From Deltaproteobacteria bacterium (lineage in GTDB: Bacteria > Desulfobacterota > DSM-4660 > Desulfatiglandales > HGW-15), in NCBI GenBank assembly GCA_030671095.1, contig DAOVAK010000118.1, positions 1 through 7,433 on the forward strand: 7,433 bases of DNA, written 5' to 3'. Position 1 is the first letter of the stretch. Each line of letters begins with the position of its first letter. Positions 1 through 7,433 of this stretch are shown here, piece by piece. Position numbers and translations under genes: made by a program. Under the pieces are notes generated by a model. The model worked only from the letters and a program-made list of their open reading frames with translations. It did no database searches and was not told where the DNA came from.

Positions 1-1320
1 AAATATGGCTTTTTCCTTTCTGCCCAATCTTTTGAAATATATACCAAAGTTGTAGTGGGCAAGAGCGAGCTTCCCTTCTTTCCCATATGAAACACCAAGA
101 TTATAGAAGACTTGCTCGTTAGCCGCGTTCATTATGACCAACCTTTCATAGAGTCGTATCGCTTTTTCGTATTTCTTTAAGTTTTGGTATGAGAAGGCCA
201 GAAGGAATACTAACGAAGTGTCCTGATGATCTATTCTTAGCGCCTTTTCAAGGACCGCTATGGCCTCCGCATCCTGACCTTTCATCTGATAGGACTGACC
301 CAAGCTTCTTAAGACGGGTATGGAGTCGGGTTGTCCTAGGAGGGCCTTTTGAAAATGCTCTATGGCGAGGTCATACTCCGATTTTCGATTGCAGACCAAA
401 CCCAGTCCGAAGTGAGGCAATGCTGAATCAGGGTTCTTCTCAAGCTCCCTATTAAACACTCGCTCGGCGTCGCGAGGCTCGACAGACTTGGCCCTGACAA
501 TCGTCTTAAAGAAGGGGAAAAGTGCTCTAAACTTGGCAGCCTCTCTATTGTCCGGTCTTTTCGAATAATCCCGCAGCATGATATCAAGATTAGATTTCCT
601 CTCTGGTCCCGTAGGGTGGGTTAAGAGGTAGGCCGGAATCGTATCGGTACCGATCCACTGGTTCTTTTCGATCTTTTCTAGCGCCACTATCAGACCAGCG
701 GGATCAAAAGTCGATTCATCCGTGTATTTAAAGCCCAGTTGGTCTGCCTGACGTTCATCCTCTCGGCTATAATGCAGCTGCGCCTGCACACTTGCGGCTT
801 GCGATCCAGCCATAATGGCGGCACCAGCGCTACCGCCGATGAGGATACCCGCCAAGAGCCCCACCAGCGTGGCCCATCCAAGATTCTTGCTCTGTTCCAT
901 ACGACGCGCCAGATGCCTCGCCGTAACGTGCCCAATTTCATGGCACATCACAGCAGCCAACTCGTCTATTTCATCCATCTCATTGATGAGACCGGAGAAC
1001 ACGAAGATGTGACCCCCTGGACCGGCAAAGGCATTTAAGTCATTATCCTTGACCAGATAGAAATGGAAAGGGAAATACTTAATTTCAACAGACCTCAACA
1101 GATACTGACCCAGGGCATAAATGTATTGCTGGGCATAGTCATCATCCAGGAAATCTAAAGCTTGCCGTATCTGGATGAGAAATTTTTCGCCCATCACTCT
1201 CTCTTCCTGTGCTGATAAGGCAAAAGCCTTAGATGCTCCCAGATATGGTTGAAAACACAGGTGGAGTGAGAGGACGAAACTAATGATCAATTTAGTTAGA
1301 TTTCTGTCTGCTATCCTCAT
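1..1320 (-). CDS. Secreted M48 metalloprotease with C-terminal TPR repeats (BepA-like), 3' end outside window
   Basis: The frame is open for 440 codons from an ATG at 1320 to the left edge, with no stop, so the C-terminus is missing. Residues 1-34 look like a Sec signal peptide: charged N-terminus, hydrophobic stretch LIISFVLSLHLC, likely cleavage after SKAFA. The zinc motif HEIGH is at 127-131, the probable third ligand is Glu189 in EDERQAD, and LLTHP has His235, which by eye matches the regulatory histidine of E. coli BepA. A Gly/Ala-rich hydrophobic segment lies at about 147-172, as in other M48 proteins. From about 285 to 440 there are four to five TPR-type helical repeats, for example EYDLAIEHFQKAL and KYEKAIRLYERL. 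Family members act in the periplasm on outer-membrane protein quality control; that role is inferred. The start is supported by the signal peptide and an upstream GAGGATAG. It overlaps the rsfS end by 29 bases, suggesting coupled translation. Confidence 0.9.
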   Translation of the reverse strand, partial: MRIADRNLTKLIISFVLSLHLCFQPYLGASKAFALSAQEERVMGEKFLIQIRQALDFLDDDYAQQYIYALGQYLLRSVEIKYFPFHFYLVKDNDLNAFAGPGGHIFVFSGLINEMDEIDELAAVMCHEIGHVTARHLARRMEQSKNLGWATLVGLLAGILIGGSAGAAIMAGSQAASVQAQLHYSREDERQADQLGFKYTDESTFDPAGLIVALEKIEKNQWIGTDTIPAYLLTHPTGPERKSNLDIMLRDYSKRPDNREAAKFRALFPFFKTIVRAKSVEPRDAERVFNRELEKNPDSALPHFGLGLVCNRKSEYDLAIEHFQKALLGQPDSIPVLRSLGQSYQMKGQDAEAIAVLEKALRIDHQDTSLVFLLAFSYQNLKKYEKAIRLYERLVIMNAANEQVFYNLGVSYGKEGKLALAHYNFGIYFKRLGRKEKAIF

Positions 1321-1657
1321 CTAACTCTATCCTCGGGGCCTCTATCCAGAGACCTTCCAGATCGTAGAACTCTCTGACTGGTTGATAGAATATGTGGATC
1401 ACCACATCACCATAATCCAACAACACCCAATTCCCTTCTTGCTCTCCCTCTAAACCATAGGGCCTGAAGCTCTCCTCACGCATCCTTTTTGTCAAATGCC
1501 GGGTAATTGCCTGCACCTGTCGGATGGAGTTTCCGCTGGCAATGAGAAAATAATCCGTTATGGACGTGAGTTTTCCAACTTCGAACAGGACTGGATCAAC
1601 AGCCTTTCGCTCCTTTATGATGCTAAGACACAGGCGTGCCTTATCGAGGGCTTTCAT
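1292..1657 (-). CDS. rsfS: Ribosomal silencing factor RsfS
   Basis: This 121-residue protein has the full length of the RsfS/Iojap (DUF143) family. Family members bind L14 on the large subunit and block joining with the small subunit, which lowers translation in starvation. Signatures visible are TDYFLIASGNSIRQVQAI at about 34-51, and the block GNWVLLDYGDVVIHIF at 75-90 followed by REFYDLEGLW at 95-104, both diagnostic of the family. The C-terminal tail ELDEDSRQKSN is charged and not conserved. The ATG at 1657 lies inside the 3' end of nadD (17-base overlap), the usual nadD-rsfS pairing. A short AGGA lies just 5' of the ATG, with a stronger AAGGGG further upstream. No separate promoter is visible, so it is probably expressed with nadD. 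Confidence 0.96.
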   Translation of the reverse strand: MKALDKARLCLSIIKERKAVDPVLFEVGKLTSITDYFLIASGNSIRQVQAITRHLTKRMREESFRPYGLEGEQEGNWVLLDYGDVVIHIFYQPVREFYDLEGLWIEAPRIELDEDSRQKSN

Positions 1658-2300
1658 CAGTCCTATACAACCCCTTTTCCATAAGATAAGCCCTAACCGG
1701 TTCCGGGATCAAAAAACGAATTGTTTTCCCAGAAGCGACCCGTTCCCTTATCTGAGTGGATGATATGTCCATGAGGGTGGCCTCTTTGTATATCAGTACG
1801 TTTCCTGATGGATGCACAAAGGTGTGCTCTTTATCCGATCTGTCAAAACCCACGTTCAGGGATAGAAGAAAGGGTTCCAATTCCTCGGATTGACTCCTCG
1901 GCCTATTAATGACCACGAAGTTTGCATAATCGAAGAGCCTTTCATATTCCTTCCAAGTCTCAATCTCCAGAAAAGCATCCACGCCGAGTATGAAGAAAAG
2001 GATGGGACTGGGTTTGAAAATCTTATGGAACTCCCTCAGGGTTTCGATGGAGTAGGAAAGTCCCTGGCGACGCCCTTCCAGATCTAGGACTTCAAACATG
2101 GGCGATTCTTCGGCTGCCAGCTGGGTCATAGCAAGCCGGTGGTGAAAGGGCGTGATGGGCCTTGTTTCTTTGTGAGGCGGGACTGCCGCGGGAATAAGAT
2201 AGATCTTTTCCAGTTCCAGTTCTTCACCTATCTCTTCGGCGACGCGCAAATGTCCGAGATGGATAGGATCAAAAGTACCCCCAAGAATACCTAGTCTCAA
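1641..2300 (-). CDS. nadD: Nicotinate-nucleotide adenylyltransferase NadD, TTG start
   Basis: NadD transfers AMP from ATP to nicotinate mononucleotide, giving deamido-NAD in the cytoplasm. With the start at TTG 2300 the protein is 219 residues, normal for bacteria. It shows the nucleotidyltransferase motif GGTFDPIHLGH at 7-17 (HxGH type), PAAVPPHK at 37-44, GVDAF at 106-110 and the second nucleotide-binding motif ISSTQIR at 179-185. The frame stays open upstream to an ATG at 2402, but the 34 extra residues are read through an 8-base repeat array and have no resemblance to NadD. The TTG has AAGGGGAG four bases upstream and puts the first strand (RLGILGG) at the usual N-terminal position. The 3' end overlaps rsfS by 17 bases. 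Confidence 0.95.
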   Translation of the reverse strand: MRLGILGGTFDPIHLGHLRVAEEIGEELELEKIYLIPAAVPPHKETRPITPFHHRLAMTQLAAEESPMFEVLDLEGRRQGLSYSIETLREFHKIFKPSPILFFILGVDAFLEIETWKEYERLFDYANFVVINRPRSQSEELEPFLLSLNVGFDRSDKEHTFVHPSGNVLIYKEATLMDISSTQIRERVASGKTIRFLIPEPVRAYLMEKGLYRTDESPR

Positions 2301-2304
2301 TTTT

Positions 2305-2312
2305 CTCCCCTT
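2305..2312 (-). promoter_or_regulatory. Ribosome binding site that decides the nadD start
   Basis: On the minus strand AAGGGGAG is followed by four A residues and then TTG. This strong Shine-Dalgarno match at short but acceptable spacing supports TTG 2300 over the upstream ATG 2402, which lies within repeat sequence. Confidence 0.75.
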
Positions 2313-2322
2313 GTCGAACCCT

Positions 2323-2432
2323 GGAGTATTGGAGTATTGGAGTATTGGAGTAATGCATTTAGATAAGTCTGGGAAGGTTCTTTCATGCTCCCTATGTTCC
2401 AATACTCCATCACTCCATTACTCCACTACTCC
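2323..2432. repeat. Symmetric inverted array of 8-base units (4 + 4) between proA and nadD
   Basis: The left arm (2323-2354) is GGAGTATT three times then GGAGTAAT. The right arm (2401-2432) is AATACTCC, ATCACTCC, ATTACTCC, ACTACTCC, that is four units of the same type in reverse orientation. ACTCC/GGAGT is invariant in all eight units, while the other three positions vary. A 46-base spacer (2355-2400) has no clear internal repeat. The arms can pair imperfectly into a long stem in the proA-nadD message. The array ends three bases before the proA stop codon region and 22 bases before the nadD start, so it nearly fills the 135-base gap. I infer a dispersed intergenic repeat of the kind seen in Desulfobacterota-like genomes; its function is unknown. 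Confidence 0.85.
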
Positions 2433-2435
2433 AAT

Positions 2436-3673
2436 TTATGTTCTTATTTGTCCGTCCCCGTAAACTACAAATTTTGTTGTGGTCAATTCCTCCAAGCCCA
2501 TTGGACCAAAGGCATGAAGTTTTGACGTGTTGATGCCGATCTCAGCACCTAGACCCAACTGGAACCCGTCGTTGAAACGGGTGGAGGCATTGACCAGAAC
2601 CACGGAAGAGTCTACGTCTGCCAGAAAGCGCTGAGATCTCTTGTAGTCTTTGGTCATGATGGCCTCCGTATGCTTGGAACCATATTTCTCAATGTGGTCA
2701 AGGGCCTCATCCATGCTTGAGACGACCTTAACTGAAAGGATAAGATCCAGAAACTCTGCAGGCCAGTCCGATTCCACAACCGCCTTGGTTCCAGGGACGA
2801 GGGCTGAAGTCTTTGGACATCCTCTTATCTCCACTCCCGCGTCCTGGAGTCGTTTTGCCATGGATGGCAGAAAATCCTCTGCAATTTGTTCATGGACAAG
2901 CATGGTTTCCATGGCATTGCATACCCCAGGCCGTTGAACCTTTGCATTAAAGCAAACCTCTGAGGCAGTTTCCAGATCGGCAAACTCGTCCACATAGATA
3001 TGGCACACACCTTTGTAATGCTTTAGTACGGGAATACGCGAGTGCTCTGTGACAAAGCGTATAAGACCTTCACCTCCCCTCGGGATGATGATGTCCACAT
3101 CGTCTTCCAGGCTTAAGAGGATACTCACCGCCTCCCTCTCAGTGGTAGGGACAACCTGAATCGCCTTTTGAGGTAGGCCCGCCTCCTCCAGGGCTTCCCG
3201 CAGAATGTCCGCCAGGATCAGGTTAGAATGTATGGCCTCCGAGCCCCCCTTGAGAATAACGGCATTTCCGGACTTCAGACAAAGCCCCGCTGCGTCTACG
3301 GTCACATTGGGCCGCGACTCATAAATGAAGCCAATAACACCCAGAGGTATCCGCACTCGGCCCACCACCAATCCATTGGGCCTTTTCCACATGCCGGTCA
3401 CTTCACCCACCGGATCTGGAAGGGCCACCACCTCCCTCAATCCCTCTGCCATGGATTCCATGGTTTTATCATTCAGGGTCAGACGATCTATCATGGCCGA
3501 ACTGAGTCCCTTCTCCCTTGCCAATTCGAGATCCTTTTCATTCTCTTTTTGTATATTCTTTTTTCTCTCGCCCAACCTACTGGCCATGAGTTTAAGGGCG
3601 GCATCCTTCTCTTCCCTCTGCGCCTTTCTCAGGGCGCTTGAGGCGGCCTTCGCATCTTTGGCCATCTTTTCAA

Positions 3674-3692
<19 letters not shown>
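2436..3692 (-). CDS. proA: Glutamate-5-semialdehyde dehydrogenase (gamma-glutamyl phosphate reductase) ProA
   Basis: ProA reduces gamma-glutamyl phosphate with NADPH to glutamate-5-semialdehyde, the second step of proline synthesis. The 418 residues match the family length. Visible features are [23 protein letters not shown] at about 115-137 in the cofactor domain, [13 protein letters not shown] at 141-153, the catalytic cysteine Cys258 in [11 protein letters not shown], and the family signature with [10 protein letters not shown] at 336-345. The C-terminal segment [16 protein letters not shown] (372-387) and [12 protein letters not shown] (392-403) are also typical. The ATG at 3692 is preceded by GAGGGAG at about seven bases and overlaps the proB stop by 19 bases, which fits coupled translation of the two enzymes that hand over an unstable acyl phosphate. 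No truncation or missing residue is seen. Confidence 0.98.
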
Positions 3693-5897
<2,205 letters not shown>

Positions 5898-5908
<11 letters not shown>

Positions 5909-6152
5909 GAACGCTCACCTTTTTGCGATATTTGTCAAACCGTTCAAAGGCGACGATTCCATCGATCTTGGCAAAAAGGGTATAGTCTTTTCCCATGCCC
6001 ACATTTTCTCCGGGATGTATCCTGGTCCCCTTTTGCCTCATGATTATGCTACCGGCTCGCACCTTCTGGCCTGCGTACCGTTTCACGCCATACCGTTTTC
6101 CAGCACTGTCTCTTCCGTTTCGTGAACTGCCGCCCGCTTTTTTGTGTGCCAT
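5898..6152 (-). CDS. rpmA: 50S ribosomal protein L27
   Basis: L27 sits near the peptidyl transferase centre, where its flexible N-terminus reaches towards the P-site tRNA. The 84 residues are full length. The N-terminus [15 protein letters not shown] is the conserved Gram-negative form with no cleavable extension, and the family signature [19 protein letters not shown] lies at 34-52. The C-terminal [15 protein letters not shown] is also typical. ATG 6152 is preceded by GAGGTGAT at about seven bases. Unusually, the upstream neighbour rplU is 481 bases away rather than immediately adjacent. No convincing promoter was found in that gap, so transcription probably comes through from rplU. The stop codon lies in the loop of a terminator-like hairpin. 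Confidence 0.98.
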
Positions 6153-6237
6153 GGTCTATCACCTCGTATCTTTCAGGTGCTCAATTCAGCTACCAGAGGA
6201 CCCCTTAAATCCTCCTGTAATAAATCTAAGTTAAACC

Positions 6238-6379
6238 TAATGTGTTGTCCCGGGAATTCCTTTAATAAATATTTATAGACCTCTGAACTGTAAGATATTG
6301 GAATTTAAAAAGTGCGATTTAGTATTTTAAGACTTCTTCACTATTCATTAATTAAAGCTAAACACGGGACAGGACACTA
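6238..6379. repeat. AT-rich segment bounded by imperfect inverted repeats (MITE-like), in the rplU-rpmA gap
   Basis: TAATGTGTTGTCCCG at 6238-6252 matches the reverse complement of 6365-6379 (TAGTGTCCTGTCCCG) at 12 of 15 positions without gaps. About 112 bases of AT-rich, stop-filled sequence lie between. The layout resembles a small non-autonomous element; no transposase is present and no target duplication was identified. The rest of the gap on the rpmA side (6153-6237) contains only the rpmA ribosome site and an isolated AGGAGG with no start codon behind it. Confidence 0.4.
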
Positions 6380-6428
6380 ATTTCTGACTCATAAATTAAG
6401 GATTTTTTCTCTGAGCAAGGCCGCACAA

Positions 6429-6584
6429 GCCCGCCCGCCTCGCCTGAGCGCTCGCGATGGCGGGCAGGGGTTTTAGCCGAGGCGTACAGACTGGTACGTC
6501 GCCCCAGTGAAATAAGCTCCACATTTCACGGGGCAGGCACGCTGAAGCCCGCGGCCTCCGGCTCGTAGAGCCTACGCCTCGGAG
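6429..6584. repeat. Cluster of four GC-rich hairpins in the rplU-rpmA gap
   Basis: Four inverted repeats follow each other. The first is GCCCGCCTCGC (6433-6443) with GCGATGGCGGGC (6454-6465), one base bulged. The second is GGCGTAC (6481-6487) with GTACGTC (6494-6500), with one G-T pair. The third is GCCCC-A-GTGAAAT (6501-6513) with ATTTCACGGGGC (6523-6534), twelve pairs and one bulge. The fourth is CTCCGGCTCGTAG (6556-6568) with CTACGCCTCGGAG (6572-6584), ten of thirteen positions paired. None is followed by a T-run, so they are not standard terminators. The GC content contrasts sharply with the AT-rich half of the gap. No frame here looks coding. I read this as composite dispersed-repeat sequence lying in the rplU transcript. 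Confidence 0.65.
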
Positions 6585-6633
6585 AGAGAATGCAGATCAG
6601 GGGAAAAAGACCAATTTATGTTCAGAAATCTGT

Positions 6634-6945
6634 TCAACTTTCGATATTCTCTATCTTAACCACGGTAAATTGCTGCCTGTGACCCCTTTTTCTCCGGTAG
6701 CCCTTCCTCCGCTTATACTTGAAAACCACAATTTTCTTGTGTTTATCGTGTCGTGTGATACACCCCACAACCTTGGTGTCCTCAAGATAGGGCTTACCCA
6801 CATTTACCGTTTCTCCATCAGAAGTCAAAAGCACCTTGTCAAAGGAGATGGTCTCGCCCACTTCACCTACCAATTTTTCCACCATCACTTCATCACCCGT
6901 GGAAACTCGGTGTTGTTTACCACCAGATTCTATAACCGCGTACAT
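6634..6945 (-). CDS. rplU: 50S ribosomal protein L21
   Basis: L21 binds 23S rRNA and, in the usual model, L20 in the large subunit. The 103 residues are the normal length. The N-terminus MYAVIESGGKQHRVSTGD and the block KVLLTSDGETVNVGKPYL are typical, and the basic C-terminal part FKYKRRKGYRRKRGHRQQFTVVKI (about 75-98) holds the family signature with KRRKGYRRKRGHRQ. ATG 6945 has GGAGGA ten bases upstream (6956-6961), slightly long spacing but the only plausible start. A promoter lies directly upstream, making this the first protein gene of the operon. No long leader that could act as an RNA regulator is seen between the predicted transcription start (about 6971) and the ATG. Confidence 0.98.
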   Translation of the reverse strand: MYAVIESGGKQHRVSTGDEVMVEKLVGEVGETISFDKVLLTSDGETVNVGKPYLEDTKVVGCITRHDKHKKIVVFKYKRRKGYRRKRGHRQQFTVVKIENIES

Positions 6946-6977
6946 ATCCAGTCAGTCCTCCATAATCCAAACTTTTT

Positions 6978-7006
6978 ATTCTAAGTAACTAAATTTATAA
7001 AGTCAA
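6978..7006 (-). promoter_or_regulatory. Sigma70-type promoter for the rplU operon
   Basis: On the minus strand TTGACT (7001-7006) and TAGAAT (6978-6983) each match the consensus hexamers at five of six positions and are separated by exactly 17 AT-rich bases. Transcription would start near 6971, about 26 bases before the rplU ATG. It is the best promoter I found in the window and lies in the right place for a ribosomal protein operon. Confidence 0.75.
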
Positions 7007-7026
7007 TTCAAAATCCAATTCCCAAA

Positions 7027-7165
7027 ATGAAGCTCCCCGCAGCCTACGCCCCGGAGGGCAAGCTGCAGGGTTTCAAGGCGGAACCCGCCTCCGCTCTAAC
7101 AAGCTCCGGCGTGGTTCGCCTCGCCTTTCATCCCTGTATGAAGCTCCAGGGCATCTCGGCGAAGA
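7027..7165. repeat. GC-rich repeat block between tRNA-Arg and the rplU promoter
   Basis: ATGAAGCTCC occurs at 7027-7036 and again at 7138-7147, and the core AAGCTCC also at 7101-7107. A perfect six-pair hairpin AGGCGG-AAC-CCGCCT lies at 7076-7090. GAACC near 7081-7085 also matches GGTTC near 7113 within a longer broken inverted repeat. The stretch AGCCTACGCCCCGGAG (7041-7056) recurs with one change at 6569-6584 on the other side of rplU. A plus-strand frame runs through this block and the antisense of the tRNA, but has no protein character. It is probably dispersed repeat sequence. Confidence 0.6.
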
Positions 7166-7169
7166 AAAG

Positions 7170-7243
7170 TGCCCCCGGCGTGACTCGAACACGCGGCACC
7201 CAGATTAGGAATCTGGTGCTCTATCCACCTGAGCTACGGGGGC
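7170..7243 (-). tRNA. tRNA-Arg (anticodon CCT)
   Basis: The minus strand folds into a complete 74-base cloverleaf. The acceptor arm is GCCCCCG with CGGGGGC plus discriminator A. The D stem is GCTC with GAGC. The anticodon stem CCAGA with TCTGG encloses loop TTCCTAA, giving anticodon CCT, which reads AGG arginine codons. The T arm is GCGTG-TTCGAGT-CACGC. The 3' CCA is not encoded, since the acceptor A is followed by CTTTTC, so it must be added by the CCA enzyme. It lies 224 bases upstream of rplU with that gene's promoter in between, so it is probably a separate transcript. No clear promoter or terminator of its own is visible. Confidence 0.97.
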
Positions 7244-7263
7244 ATATCAATAAAATCAATAGC

Positions 7264-7433
7264 TTAGCCGACCACCGAAATGGCCGAATCCGAAGATGCG
7301 CCAGTTTTGTGACATTTTTCCCCAGAAGTCAAGTCATTTAGGAGACTTACTTCCCTCTTCTTGCGTTCTTGATTGAGGTGGACATATCTAGAGGGCTCAT
7401 GGCGATAGTCTTATGGCCAAGAGCGCCTGATTA
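7264..7433 (-). pseudogene. Decayed C-terminus of a tyrosine recombinase (integrase), continues beyond window
   Basis: Three short minus-strand stretches in three frames join into the usual C-terminal catalytic region of a phage-type integrase. Reading from the right edge they are NQALL, then GHKTIAM after a one-base shift, then SRYVHLNQERKKREV after a second shift. Together these give the LLGHKTIAM...RYVHL pattern, which in the family supplies the late catalytic His/Lys region and the nucleophilic Tyr. The last frame ends in TAA at 7264-7266 after a further 30 or so unremarkable residues. The breaks, and in-frame stops in each neighbouring frame, mean it cannot make an intact enzyme. It ends 20 bases before the 5' end of tRNA-Arg. 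The upstream part lies outside the window, so it could be only the damaged end of a longer gene. Confidence 0.65.

Noticed and set aside
1255..1320. Lipoprotein signal at LSLHLC in the M48 protease
   Set aside because: The residues before the Cys do not fit a lipobox (small residues are missing at the -1 and -3 positions), and a normal cleavage site follows at SKAFA.
2323..2432. CRISPR array or phage attachment site
   Set aside because: Units are 8 bases, contiguous and inverted in two arms, without unique spacers or cas genes.
6205..6220. Small gene behind the AGGAGG in the rplU-rpmA gap
   Set aside because: No ATG, GTG or TTG lies at a usable distance downstream on the minus strand.
6260..6310. 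Separate promoter for rpmA (TATAAA near 6270-6280 on the minus strand)
   Set aside because: The hexamer at the expected -35 position is poor, and AT-rich sequence gives such matches by chance.
7150..7175. Intrinsic terminator just after tRNA-Arg
   Set aside because: Only CTTTTC follows the acceptor stem, and no separate hairpin precedes it.
7027..7341. Plus-strand open frame of 104 codons over the GC-rich repeats
   Set aside because: It is read through repeat sequence, the antisense of tRNA-Arg and the integrase remnant. No real protein would cover all three.

Overview
The window is a housekeeping operon on the minus strand, so the text below reads from high to low coordinates. The order is tRNA-Arg(CCT) - rplU - rpmA - obgE - proB - proA - nadD - rsfS - a secreted M48 metalloprotease with TPR repeats. 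From general knowledge, this order is common in Desulfobacterota (the former Deltaproteobacteria), and the GC-rich intergenic repeats fit that group. The assignment is inferred from gene order and style, not from a search.

Right edge (about 7264-7433): the decayed end of a tyrosine recombinase, split over three frames, followed by a complete tRNA-Arg(CCT) at 7170-7243. Next come 140 bases of GC-rich repeat (7027-7165), a near-consensus sigma70-type promoter (6978-7006) and rplU (6634-6945). An unusually long 481-base gap with no gene then separates rplU from rpmA. It holds a cluster of hairpins (6429-6584) and an AT-rich stretch bounded by imperfect inverted repeats (6238-6379).

From rpmA on, the genes are packed. 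The gap rpmA-obgE is 36 bases and contains a terminator-like hairpin whose loop holds the rpmA stop codon. obgE/proB, proB/proA, nadD/rsfS and rsfS/M48 overlap by 44, 19, 17 and 29 bases. The only other gap is proA-nadD (135 bases), filled by a symmetric array of 8-base units, four in each direction.

Functionally, L21, L27, Obg and RsfS all act on the large ribosomal subunit. ProB and ProA make the first two steps of proline synthesis, and NadD makes the dinucleotide precursor of NAD. The last gene, cut by the left edge, is a BepA-like envelope protease that probably starts its life with a signal peptide.

I corrected three starts relative to the longest open frames: nadD at a TTG (2300), proB at an ATG (4867) and obgE at an ATG (5861). 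I do not see a novel multi-gene system here. The unusual content is the repeat material that has invaded the spacers of a normally tight operon, the possible attenuator after rpmA, and the integrase remnant on the 5' side of the tRNA.
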